From the NCBI GenBank assembly GCA_965220095.1, contig OZ244805.1, positions 558,001 to 622,000 of the forward strand: a stretch of DNA of 64,000 nt, given 5' to 3'. The notes beneath the pieces are model-generated. The model searched no databases. It had not been told where the DNA came from and worked only from the letters and a program-made list of their open reading frames with translations. This stretch comes from Bin87 sp965220095 (GTDB taxonomy: Bacteria > Chloroflexota > Dehalococcoidia > Lucifugimonadales > UBA3495). Positions within the stretch are counted from its first letter, which is position 1. Every line of letters begins with the position of its first letter. Both the position numbers and the translations under genes were made by a program. Below, in pieces: positions 57,481 to 64,000 of this stretch.

Positions 57481-57909
57481 CTATTCGTCGATTTGTGCAA
57501 TCCGGCGCTGGTGGCGTCCACCCTCGAACTCGGTGGACAACCACACGTCCACAACTTCGCAAGCCGTTTCCCAGGACACCAACCGCTGGCCCATCGACAG
57601 CAGGTTGGAGTCGTTGTGCTCCCGGGCGTAGCGGGCCGATTCGGCGTTCCAGCACAACGTGCAGCGCACGCCGGCGATGCGGTTGGCCACGATTGCCTCG
57701 CCGTTGCCTGATCCCCCCAGGACGATGCCCCGGTCAACGTCACCGCGAGCCACCGCCTGGGCAACCGGGCGAATCCAGGCCGGGTAGTCCGTGGCCTCAT
57801 CCGAGTAGGCGCCATAGTCAACGGCGTCATGTCCCAGGTACGCCAGCAACGCCAGCAACTTGGTCTTGTATTCAAACCCCGCGTGGTCTGAGCCAACAGC
57901 AATCTTCAT
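57481..57909 (-). CDS. rpiB: Ribose-5-phosphate isomerase B
   Basis: 142 residues. RpiB/LacAB fold: MKIAVGSDHAGFEYK, YPAWIRPVAQAV, the anion hole and catalytic Cys-type loop GIVLGGSGNGEAIVANRIAGVRCTLCWN, ARYAREHNDSNLLSMGQR and VDVWLSTEFEGGRHQRRIAQID. It interconverts ribose-5-P and ribulose-5-P or a related aldose-ketose pair. In RpiB the base is a Cys (C65-type) in the GSGxG loop; here the residue before GNG is Ser, a common variant. Confidence 0.92.
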   Translation of the reverse strand: MKIAVGSDHAGFEYKTKLLALLAYLGHDAVDYGAYSDEATDYPAWIRPVAQAVARGDVDRGIVLGGSGNGEAIVANRIAGVRCTLCWNAESARYAREHNDSNLLSMGQRLVSWETACEVVDVWLSTEFEGGRHQRRIAQIDE

Positions 57910-57934
57910 AATCTATATCCGCGCTCCGGGGCAT

Positions 57935-57963
57935 AGAATAGCATCAAAAACCGCCATTGTCAT
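57935..57963 (-). promoter_or_regulatory. Possible promoter of rpiB
   Basis: On the minus strand ATGACA (57963-57958) then 17 bases then TATTCT (57940-57935), about 26 bases before the ATG at 57909. Confidence 0.4.
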
Positions 57964-58153
57964 GGTGCGCCGGGACACGGCAGGGCCGTCGTGCCATCCT
58001 CGAAACCGTCGGTCCGACGGAGGCGGCAATGACGGAATGTTCCATAGCCCGCGGAGGAGAGAGTTCTCCTCATGTCAAAACGCCGACGGTATGCTACGAT
58101 ACCGGCATCTCGCGAACCTACCCGCTGCAACCGTATCACCGGAGGGAACACCA

Positions 58154-59260
58154 ATGAAAGGACGCATTGTAGTCGTCAAAGAGTACGGCAAACCCTTTGA
58201 AATCCAGGAGTACGATGTCCCCGAGCCCGAACCCGGCGCGGTCCTGTTGCGGATGACGCAAGCCGGCATCTGCGGTTCCGACCTGCACACCTGGCGCGGC
58301 GACCAGACCCAGGAACACTCGCCACTGCCGGAGACCGGGCGCGTCATGGGACACGAGGGTACCGGCGTTATTGAACACCTCGGCGACGGCGTTGCCGCCG
58401 ACTACTACGGCGCCGATGTCAAGGAAGGCGACCGCGTTATCTACGCTGCGGTGTTCCCCTGTTACCGTTGCCATATGTGCCTGCGCGGCAACACCAACTG
58501 GTGCGCCAACCGACAATATCCCGCCGCCGGCAACTGGCCCTATTTCACCGGAACCTACGGCGACTTTCTCTACCTACCCCCGCGCCACCCCTTCTTCCGC
58601 GTGCCGGACGAACTGCCCGACAACATCCTGGGCCCGGTGAACTGCGCGATGGGCACGGTAACCACCGGACTGGAACGCGCCAACATGAGCCACGGTCAGT
58701 CGGTGGTCATCATGGGCGCGGGCGGCCTCGGACTGCACGCCACCGCCATGGCCAAGGAGCGCGGCGCGGATCGCGTCATCGTGCTGGATCGGCTGGAGAA
58801 CCGCCTGGCGCTGGCCGAAGAGTTCGGCGCCGACGACACCATCAACATTGAGGAATTCAATACGCCGGAAACCCGGGTGCGAAGGGTTCGCGAGCTAACC
58901 CGCGGTCGCGGCGCCGACGTGGTGATGGAACTGGTGGGCCGCGCCGACCTGCTCAAAGAGGGCATCGACATGCTGTCCAACGGCGGCACCTTCGTCGAGA
59001 TTGGTGACATTGTGCGCGGCCAGGAAGTGTCAATCGACCCCTCCAAGCTCCTGCAGGGCAAGAACATCGTCGGCAGCCTGATGTATCGCCCGTCGCTGTT
59101 GCCCGAACTGCTGGACTTCCTGGTTCGCAACCAGGACAAGCTGCCCTTTGACAGGCTGGTGTCCCACACCTTCCCGCTGGCCGATGTTAACGAGGCATTC
59201 GAGGCGGCGGAGTGGAGCCAGCGCCAGACCGAGATAACGCGAGCGATGCTGGTTCCCTAA
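58154..59260 (+). CDS. Zinc-binding alcohol dehydrogenase family protein
   Basis: 368 residues, MDR family. Catalytic-zinc residues C-G-S-D in AGICGSDLHTWRGD and GHEGTGVIEHLGDG, then a structural-zinc-like loop CYRCHMCLRGNTNWCAN. Rossmann motif MGAGGLGLHATAMAKERGADRVIVLDR. These are hallmarks of sorbitol/threonine/2,3-butanediol-type dehydrogenases. ATG 58154 follows GGAGGGAAC. Upstream 240 bases hold no other gene. Unlike the MDR at 40257, both zinc sites look intact. Confidence 0.9.
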   Translation: MKGRIVVVKEYGKPFEIQEYDVPEPEPGAVLLRMTQAGICGSDLHTWRGDQTQEHSPLPETGRVMGHEGTGVIEHLGDGVAADYYGADVKEGDRVIYAAVFPCYRCHMCLRGNTNWCANRQYPAAGNWPYFTGTYGDFLYLPPRHPFFRVPDELPDNILGPVNCAMGTVTTGLERANMSHGQSVVIMGAGGLGLHATAMAKERGADRVIVLDRLENRLALAEEFGADDTINIEEFNTPETRVRRVRELTRGRGADVVMELVGRADLLKEGIDMLSNGGTFVEIGDIVRGQEVSIDPSKLLQGKNIVGSLMYRPSLLPELLDFLVRNQDKLPFDRLVSHTFPLADVNEAFEAAEWSQRQTEITRAMLVP

Positions 59261-59310
59261 CCATCCCGTCTCATAACCGGCAATATGAGACAACAACCAA
59301 CCAAAGTCAT

Positions 59311-59335
59311 CGGCCCCGGCTACTCGCCGGGGCCG
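59311..59335. terminator. Bidirectional hairpin between convergent genes
   Basis: Perfect 10-bp GC stem CGGCCCCGGC / GCCGGGGCCG with TACTC loop, 50 bases after the dehydrogenase stop and 5 bases from the stop of the opposing GmrSD-type gene. Likely ends transcripts from both sides. Confidence 0.65.
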
Positions 59336-59340
59336 TTCCC

Positions 59341-61125
59341 TCAGATATTAACAGCGTGTGGCCAAATCTTGATGATCTGCTGAGCAAGCCTATGGCTGCG
59401 GTTTCGAATGGCAACCTCATCCCAAACATCTGGGGCGTCATCTAGCAGTGTCTTGTTTAAAAATAGGCTGCTATGACTATCAAGAGCTTGCCTTTTTTCC
59501 GACCACGGTCCGTTTGATATCGAGGAATTCAGTTTCTGGGTTACTAGCGTCAGATTACCCAGTTCACCAACTGCGGCCTTTCTCCTTTCAATGAGTTCAG
59601 GGTTTTTGTCATGCGGATCTGGCAATTGCCAATGTCTCTCCCAGCCCTGTGGCATGATGTGCTCCAACGTCAGATTTGCAGTCGCGCCTAAAGGTTCCGT
59701 TTTGTCAGTACGAATACTAGATTCAACAGCTTCTAGTATCATCGTCCGGCGACCGGCATTACCTTTAAGCGGTTTGGTAGTGAGCGTTTCCTCGACAATA
59801 CGATCATTGGGCCACAACTGACTGTCTGTCGTAGCTTTACTCAGCTGGTCAATCAAAAGATCGTCAGGAGCGCTTTGACCACCTTTCTCCAATAGCTTCA
59901 AGAGATCTACGAAATACCGATTTAGCCCCATTGAAGCGTATCCACACAAGGTTCTCCGCACTAGGTAGCTTTCCAAGACAGACAGGCTTCTCGACAGACG
60001 GTAGCCGGTAATTTTGTGGAAATTAAGCCACAATAATATGGGCGTTACCACTCCTAATTGCAACACTTTAATGCGATGAAGGAACGCCTGCATATCGGGA
60101 ATAGTGTCTTCTTCCAATTTACGGTAAAAAACCCCGGCGTCCTTAATTTCCTCCGCTATGTCACGGATTGGAGGCTCACCCGCATAGTCCAAATATTTCC
60201 GAAATTCTTTCGCAATCTTATCAGACGAAACATCGTTCATGGTCTTCATGGTTACCCAATAATTTAAAAACCGGTCGTTGTGGGTCCTGGTCAACCGGCC
60301 TTCTTTCGTCTCGCCCCGCCACCAATCGTCTTCAAAAACACCCCAAAGGTCTCTTGCGGTTGTCGGATCATCGATTACATCCGCTTTGTACATTACGGTG
60401 TTTTTAATTCTGTCCGATTGAGTGAGTGGTTCCCCCCGTTCGTTGAGAGTTTCGAAGACAACATGAGGTTCCTGATCGTCACCCAAGTCAATGGCGGCTA
60501 TTTTTAATCCGTTCGTGAGTGTGCGTTCGAGAGCGTCGGCCTTAGAGTCCCAATCACTATCCCCCTCTCCCAACCAATCGCTAACTTTCTCTTCAAAATA
60601 GTTTAATCCCTGGCTGATCCGTGAATGCGGTAAATCGTTTGGGCCAGAAAAATCCCGAACTATGTATTGGAAAGCAGTCTGGTCATTCTGGTTCGACTGT
60701 CGAATCTTGGTATCATTGCCTTCATCCCCCGCCAAGTGGATGTCATCATTCTTGGTTAGCCGCTTAAGCCTGTTCGCCCGGTCCGTTTCGTTCTGAGCAC
60801 GAAACGCCTTTTCAGTCGCTTTGATCAGCAGCTGAAGCGTAGTAAGCCGTTGCTGACCATCCACGACTAACCGCTTTTCTACCTCTCCGGTCTTGTTCGA
60901 TTGCCGCTGTAAAACGATCGCACCCATGAAGTGCGGTCGAGCGTCGAAAGAGCGAGGGCGATTCAATTCCCGATTCGCCATTTCTTCAACGTCTTCCCAA
61001 AGTGGTTCCCATTGAGATTCCTTATTCCAAGCGTAAGCGCGCTGAAACTGCGGAATCCTATACGAAACCGATTTGGTATACAAGGTCTCAAGATCTACAA
61101 TGTTAGCGTCTAATTTATCGGTCAT
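59341..61125 (-). CDS. GmrSD-type type IV restriction protein (DUF262-DUF1524)
   Basis: 594 residues. The DUF262 (GmrS) half has YRIPQFQRAYAW, FMGAIVLQ and the nucleotide-related D89-GQQR93-LTTLQLL. The DUF1524 (GmrD) half has the His-Me nuclease L-E-H489-IMPQGW, then ELGNLTLVTQKLNSSISN and W..KR. These fused proteins cleave DNA with modified bases and protect against phage. The gene is AT-richer than its surroundings, pointing to acquisition by transfer. ATG 61125 has AAGGAG 6 bases upstream; the frame is open far upstream but without family similarity. Confidence 0.93.
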   Translation of the reverse strand: MTDKLDANIVDLETLYTKSVSYRIPQFQRAYAWNKESQWEPLWEDVEEMANRELNRPRSFDARPHFMGAIVLQRQSNKTGEVEKRLVVDGQQRLTTLQLLIKATEKAFRAQNETDRANRLKRLTKNDDIHLAGDEGNDTKIRQSNQNDQTAFQYIVRDFSGPNDLPHSRISQGLNYFEEKVSDWLGEGDSDWDSKADALERTLTNGLKIAAIDLGDDQEPHVVFETLNERGEPLTQSDRIKNTVMYKADVIDDPTTARDLWGVFEDDWWRGETKEGRLTRTHNDRFLNYWVTMKTMNDVSSDKIAKEFRKYLDYAGEPPIRDIAEEIKDAGVFYRKLEEDTIPDMQAFLHRIKVLQLGVVTPILLWLNFHKITGYRLSRSLSVLESYLVRRTLCGYASMGLNRYFVDLLKLLEKGGQSAPDDLLIDQLSKATTDSQLWPNDRIVEETLTTKPLKGNAGRRTMILEAVESSIRTDKTEPLGATANLTLEHIMPQGWERHWQLPDPHDKNPELIERRKAAVGELGNLTLVTQKLNSSISNGPWSEKRQALDSHSSLFLNKTLLDDAPDVWDEVAIRNRSHRLAQQIIKIWPHAVNI

Positions 61126-61245
61126 GTTGGTCTCCTTTTGATACATATCTACCGCTAGGGTCTTAGGGGGAGGAATTATATCACATCCGCATCGATTCCA
61201 TCTGTGATAAAATCCGCTGAAATTATGGTCCCAAAGGAGACAACA
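61126..61245. promoter_or_regulatory. Divergent promoter region of GmrSD-type and LLM genes
   Basis: 120 bases. On the minus strand a TATAAT -10 lies at 61180-61175, about 50 bases before the GmrSD ATG; no clear -35. No strong plus-strand promoter was recognised. Confidence 0.4.
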
Positions 61246-62316
61246 ATGAAATTTGGATTGATGTACGAAATTCAGGTGCCGGAACCGCATTATCCTGGCA
61301 TCGAGGCGGAACGATACAAGCAGGTGATGGCCCAGGTTGAGCTGGCCGATGACGTGGGGTTCGACTACTTCTGGACGGTGGAGCATCATTTCCTGCGGGA
61401 GTTCTCCCACTGTTCCGCTCCGGAAGTGCTGTACGGCGCCATCTCCCAGCGCACCAAGCGCATCCGCATCGGCCATGCCGTGGCCCTGCTGCCGGGAGCC
61501 TACAACCATCCAGTGCGCGTGGCCGAGCGCGCCGCCGTGCTCGACATCGTCAGCGACGGGCGGATGGATCTGGGCACAGGTCGCTCCACCACCCTCATCG
61601 AGATGGACGGCTTCGAGGTTGATCCCGAAACCACCAAGGCCCAATGGCGCGAAGCCGTGGGCATGATTCCCCGGATGTGGACGGAAGACCCCTTCTCCCA
61701 CGCCGGCGAGTTTTACAACGTCCCGCCGCGCTCGGTCATCCCCAAGCCGGTGCAGGACCCCCATCCGCCCATGTGGATGGCGTGCAGCCAGCCCACATCC
61801 TTCGCTGAGGCGGGCGATCTGGGCATTGGGGTGCTGTGCTTCAACCTGGGCGGGCACGAACAGCTGGTTGAGCGGGTGCAGATTTACCGCGAAGCCGTCA
61901 AGGACGCGCATCCCATCGGCAGCATGGTCAACGACAACATCGCCGCGCTGTGCATGGTTCACGTTGCGGACACCGACCAGGAAGCCTACGATGCCGCCGC
62001 CCGTGAAGGTGAGTGGTTCGTGGGCAAAGCCGAGGAACTCTACGCTCCCTGGGCCGGTCGCGCCGTCCCCGACAGCTACCGCTTCGCCGTGGACGCCGTG
62101 CAGACCGAGCGCGTCGACAAGACCGCCGCCGACCACATCGAATCCGGCGCGTTCGCAATGGGCAGCCCCGAAACGGTCATCAAGACCATCGAGAAATACC
62201 GTGAGGCCGGCGTCGATCAGATTCTGTGCTTCATGCAGATGGGTAACCTGCCCCACAGCAACATAATGAACAGCATCCGCCTCTTCGGGAAGTATGTGAT
62301 ACCGCACTTCCTCTAG
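61246..62316 (+). CDS. LLM class flavin-dependent oxidoreductase
   Basis: 356 residues. LLM TIM-barrel pattern: MKFGLMYEIQVPEPHYPG, VGFDYFWTVEHHFLREFSHCSAPEVLYGAISQRTKRIRIGHAVALLPGAYNHPVRVAERAAVLDIVSDGRMDLGTGRST, and a PVQDPHPPMWMACSQPTSF loop. Probable FMN-linked monooxygenase for a hydrophobic substrate. AAAGGAGA precedes ATG 61246. The third LLM gene in the window; no immediate partner genes. Confidence 0.92.
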   Translation: MKFGLMYEIQVPEPHYPGIEAERYKQVMAQVELADDVGFDYFWTVEHHFLREFSHCSAPEVLYGAISQRTKRIRIGHAVALLPGAYNHPVRVAERAAVLDIVSDGRMDLGTGRSTTLIEMDGFEVDPETTKAQWREAVGMIPRMWTEDPFSHAGEFYNVPPRSVIPKPVQDPHPPMWMACSQPTSFAEAGDLGIGVLCFNLGGHEQLVERVQIYREAVKDAHPIGSMVNDNIAALCMVHVADTDQEAYDAAAREGEWFVGKAEELYAPWAGRAVPDSYRFAVDAVQTERVDKTAADHIESGAFAMGSPETVIKTIEKYREAGVDQILCFMQMGNLPHSNIMNSIRLFGKYVIPHFL

Positions 62317-62357
62317 ACTAGGTGAGGTTGGAGTGAGGGCGGGCTAGCCCTGCCGTA

Positions 62358-62391
62358 ATTGTAGGGGCGACCCATGGGTTGCCCCTACAAT
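62358..62391. repeat. 34-base near-perfect palindrome before unknown gene
   Basis: Arms ATTGTAGGGGC / GCCCCTACAAT around GACCCATGGGTT, itself nearly palindromic. Fifteen bases before the AAGGAG of the next gene. Such GTAGGGGC palindromes are common dispersed repeats, but an operator or mRNA hairpin role is possible. Confidence 0.65.
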
Positions 62392-62418
62392 CTGTCATAT
62401 GGGATAAGGAGACAAAAG

Positions 62419-63066
62419 GTGCCGCAGACTTGGCAAAGAGTGCTTGAAGAGTACAACTACGTCCGTAATCTCGGCGATTACGCCTACAATAGAGACTATC
62501 TGCGGCACGTGCGCGATTGGCGGGAAACCAAGGCTTTCGAGGACCTGTTCAGAAAATACGGTCAAGAAGACTTGCGAGCTTGGTACGCCGTAGTGCATTG
62601 GAAATCGCCACGGAGCGAGAAAAAGACTATAAGCCGCATCAAGTCGTCAGGCGTAAGTGCCGAAAAGCTTTGGATTCTCTGTACCGACTACATAAGCAAC
62701 CCGAGCCGGGATAATTTCAGTCGGTTCCGGAACAACATCGCGAAAGACTCCGTTGTGGCAACCGCCGCAACATTTCCAGCGTTCATTTGCCCCGAGAAAT
62801 TTCCGATGGTAGATAGCAATGTCGCCGAGTGGGCACGAGTGAACGGTGAGAAGCACAACCTGATTGCTCCGAATTTAAAAGACGGCGTACTTTACGAACG
62901 TCACTGGCCATTCATTTGTGCGTGGATGAAATGGTGCCAACATACCGCTGGCATACTAACTGACCGCACCGGACGCCATTGGCGCGCCCGAGACGTCGAG
63001 ATGGCGGTGTTCACAGCCCAGCGGTCATCGTTGACTCTCAACCCGCTGCATTCGCCCACAACGTAA
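62419..63066 (+). CDS. Hypothetical protein, tryptophan-rich
   Basis: 215 residues from GTG 62419, with AAGGAG 8 bases upstream. I do not recognise a family. It is rich in Trp and basic residues; a central AATFPAFICPEKFPMVDSNVAEW segment faintly recalls the 'hPE.fP.vD..va' stretch of HhH-GPD DNA glycosylase-like proteins, and the C-terminus has WRARDVEMAVFTAQR. No signal peptide or membrane helix. Codon use is less GC-rich than average and it neighbours a restriction gene, so it may belong to a transferred defence island; this is inference. Confidence 0.65.
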   Translation: MPQTWQRVLEEYNYVRNLGDYAYNRDYLRHVRDWRETKAFEDLFRKYGQEDLRAWYAVVHWKSPRSEKKTISRIKSSGVSAEKLWILCTDYISNPSRDNFSRFRNNIAKDSVVATAATFPAFICPEKFPMVDSNVAEWARVNGEKHNLIAPNLKDGVLYERHWPFICAWMKWCQHTAGILTDRTGRHWRARDVEMAVFTAQRSSLTLNPLHSPTT

Positions 63067-63115
63067 CGGGATTGCCAAGCTACCCTCCCAATTACCGTTC
63101 AGCAGCGATGCAAAT

Positions 63116-63136
63116 GGGCGGGTTTCAAACCCGCCC
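63116..63136. terminator. Hairpin between convergent genes
   Basis: 10-bp stem GGGCGGGTTT / AAACCCGCCC with a one-base loop, between the unknown gene and the opposing small gene; followed by TTACG. Confidence 0.5.
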
Positions 63137-63165
63137 TTACGTCATGCCATGCAGTTGTACCGTTG

Positions 63166-63468
63166 CTAGTCCGACGACGGCAACTGCTTCGCTTCCTGTA
63201 GCTCCATCGGTTCGCCGTTCAAACGCAAGTCGCACTTGCCAGCTTTGGTAACCAGCACCGACACGCTGCCGTCGGGCGATGTCAGCCGCTTGCCCATCGT
63301 AACCTCCGGAGCATCGTCCGCTGAGGTTGCGCCGGCAAAATCGACGTTGGGGCCTTTGACCTGCAAGAGCACGTCCCCGTCGGTCAAATCACCATCTCCG
63401 CTGGCCTTGCTGACAATCATCTCCGCCCCGCCGGGACTGACATAACGTTGTCCGGTTTTCAGATTCAT
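63166..63468 (-). CDS. Small hypothetical protein
   Basis: 100 residues, unrecognised. It begins MNLKTGQRYVSPGGAEMIVSKASGDGDL and ends LNGEPMELQEAKQLPSSD. Predicted to be mostly beta strands, no signal peptide, no Cys pair except one in GKCDLRLNGEPM. The M..L-GxR start and the C-terminal CDLRLNGEPMEL look like a compact two-hairpin domain. Neighbours give no functional hint. Confidence 0.6.
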   Translation of the reverse strand: MNLKTGQRYVSPGGAEMIVSKASGDGDLTDGDVLLQVKGPNVDFAGATSADDAPEVTMGKRLTSPDGSVSVLVTKAGKCDLRLNGEPMELQEAKQLPSSD

Positions 63469-63564
63469 CGCTGGAAATACCTCGTCAAATCGTAGAGTAA
63501 TGACCGGAATTATAGCCAGCAGCAGCCCAAAGCGTCAACGCAAACACCACTGCCCGGCATGGCA

Positions 63565-63969
63565 TTATTGCAGCTGCTCGGCAGGGATGGCGCCGGCGAG
63601 CAGCTCCCGAATACGGTTGAGAAATGCCTCGGCCCTCGCGTGGGTAACAGTGGCATCGTTCACGTCAAACGTCAAATCGACATCATAATCTGCGTTCAAT
63701 CTGGCATCTGCCAAATCGGTAATCACACTGCCGAAGGAAGGTTCGATACGGCTGGTTCTTACGATATGCAAGCCAAAGGTATTGTTGGTTGCAGAATGGG
63801 TCTCAGTGGGAAATCCATAGAGTTCCAGTGCGGCCCTGGCCGCGTGCAGGACGGCGTAGTAAGCCCGTGAGATTGCATCCGCATAGTATCCGTCGCGCCG
63901 GCACGAATCCGCCGCGCCCAGGCAGCCTCGCGCCCGTCGCCATTCCGCTATGGCATTGGCTGCGCTCAT
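63565..63969 (-). CDS. HEPN domain protein
   Basis: 134 residues, all-helical. DAISRAYYAVLHAARAALELYGFPTETHSAT is the characteristic HEPN N-terminal part and DLADARLNADYDVDLTF the usual R-x-x-A-D-Y region. The RX4-6H RNase motif is absent, so this belongs to the non-RNase branch that partners minimal nucleotidyltransferases. Its ATG overlaps a stop of an open frame running to the window edge (ATGA), the expected partner position. Confidence 0.82.
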   Translation of the reverse strand: MSAANAIAEWRRARGCLGAADSCRRDGYYADAISRAYYAVLHAARAALELYGFPTETHSATNNTFGLHIVRTSRIEPSFGSVITDLADARLNADYDVDLTFDVNDATVTHARAEAFLNRIRELLAGAIPAEQLQ

Positions 63970-64000
63970 AGCACGCTAATGCCCGTTTTGATAGCGGTTC
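63966..64000 (-). CDS. C-terminal end of a probable nucleotidyltransferase (partial)
   Basis: An open minus-strand frame from the window edge ends ...AIKTGISVL at the TGA overlapping the HEPN start by four bases. The tail resembles the ends of minimal nucleotidyltransferases, and the coupling fits an MNT-HEPN pair. Only about eleven residues are visible. Confidence 0.35.
   Translation of the reverse strand, partial: TAIKTGISVL

Noticed and set aside
61126..62307. N-terminal extension of the GmrSD-type frame by about 390 residues
   Set aside because: The extension is antisense to the LLM gene, and a good ribosome site and the family N-terminus sit at ATG 61125.
62358..62391. Operator of a local regulator
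   Set aside because: The palindrome is of a kind that recurs as a dispersed repeat and no regulator gene is adjacent; kept only as a repeat.
1..64000. tRNA and rRNA genes
   Set aside because: No T-arm GTTCGA-type core with flanking complementary stems and no rRNA signature was found on reading both strands, though a scan program could do better.

Overview
The window looks like a high-GC, gene-dense chromosome segment of a free-living or host-associated heterotroph, most probably a Chloroflexota bacterium of the Dehalococcoidia/SAR202 type. That assignment is inferred from gene content: three luciferase-like (LLM) flavin/F420 oxidoreductases, many SDR and zinc alcohol dehydrogenases, an HpaB-type monooxygenase, an orphan molybdenum hydroxylase subunit and stand-alone catabolic enzymes on both strands. 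No rRNA or tRNA gene, prophage or complete insertion sequence was seen.

Layout. 1-3.9 kb: an end fragment, a HepT/MntA toxin-antitoxin pair, then an SDR, an LLM enzyme and a phosphotransferase in one direction. 4-11 kb: a zinc-ribbon orphan, then on the minus strand pth coupled to a lipoprotein metalloprotease, a molybdopterin-binding subunit and a NUDT6-like Nudix hydrolase. 11-18.8 kb: a peptide/nickel-type ABC uptake locus with two near-duplicate binding lipoproteins behind the same promoter motif, two permeases and a membrane-anchored beta-propeller, but no ATPase. 18.8-32.8 kb: catabolic enzymes (Tam, epimerase, LLM, tandem alpha/beta hydrolase, class III aminotransferase, MOSC, HpaB, ACT, histidine decarboxylase, hydrolase), interrupted by an unrecognised two-gene cassette (20988-22572). 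32.8-45 kb: a Swt1-HEPN/TPR protein, a split TPP-dependent decarboxylase, a FIST sensor beside a signal-less periplasmic-type binding protein, FAH, ankyrin, alcohol dehydrogenase, Ldh2-type dehydrogenase, TSUP transporter, a two-helix coiled-coil protein and 5-FTHF cyclo-ligase. 45.5-50.3 kb: housekeeping greA-lysS-(Uma2)-serS. 50.4-55.1 kb: a type III-like restriction-modification locus with hicBA between mod and res, and with res carrying an in-frame TGA. 55-59.3 kb: polysaccharide deacetylase, a three-gene nitrile hydratase/thiocyanate hydrolase-like operon with a split beta subunit, rpiB and a zinc dehydrogenase. 59.3-64 kb: a GmrSD-type (DUF262/DUF1524) restriction protein, an LLM enzyme, an unknown gene and the start of another HEPN/nucleotidyltransferase pair.

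Two interspersed repeat families mark the intergenic spaces. One is a roughly 135-bp MITE-like palindromic element ending in TGTCATTGCGAG (two full copies, three variants or fragments). The other is a short CCCTCTCCC/GGGAGAGGG hairpin repeat present about a dozen times; it reaches the coding sequence of at least one gene (histidine decarboxylase). Several sigma70-like promoters with exact 17-bp spacing were found upstream of the binding proteins, tam, greA and an LLM gene.
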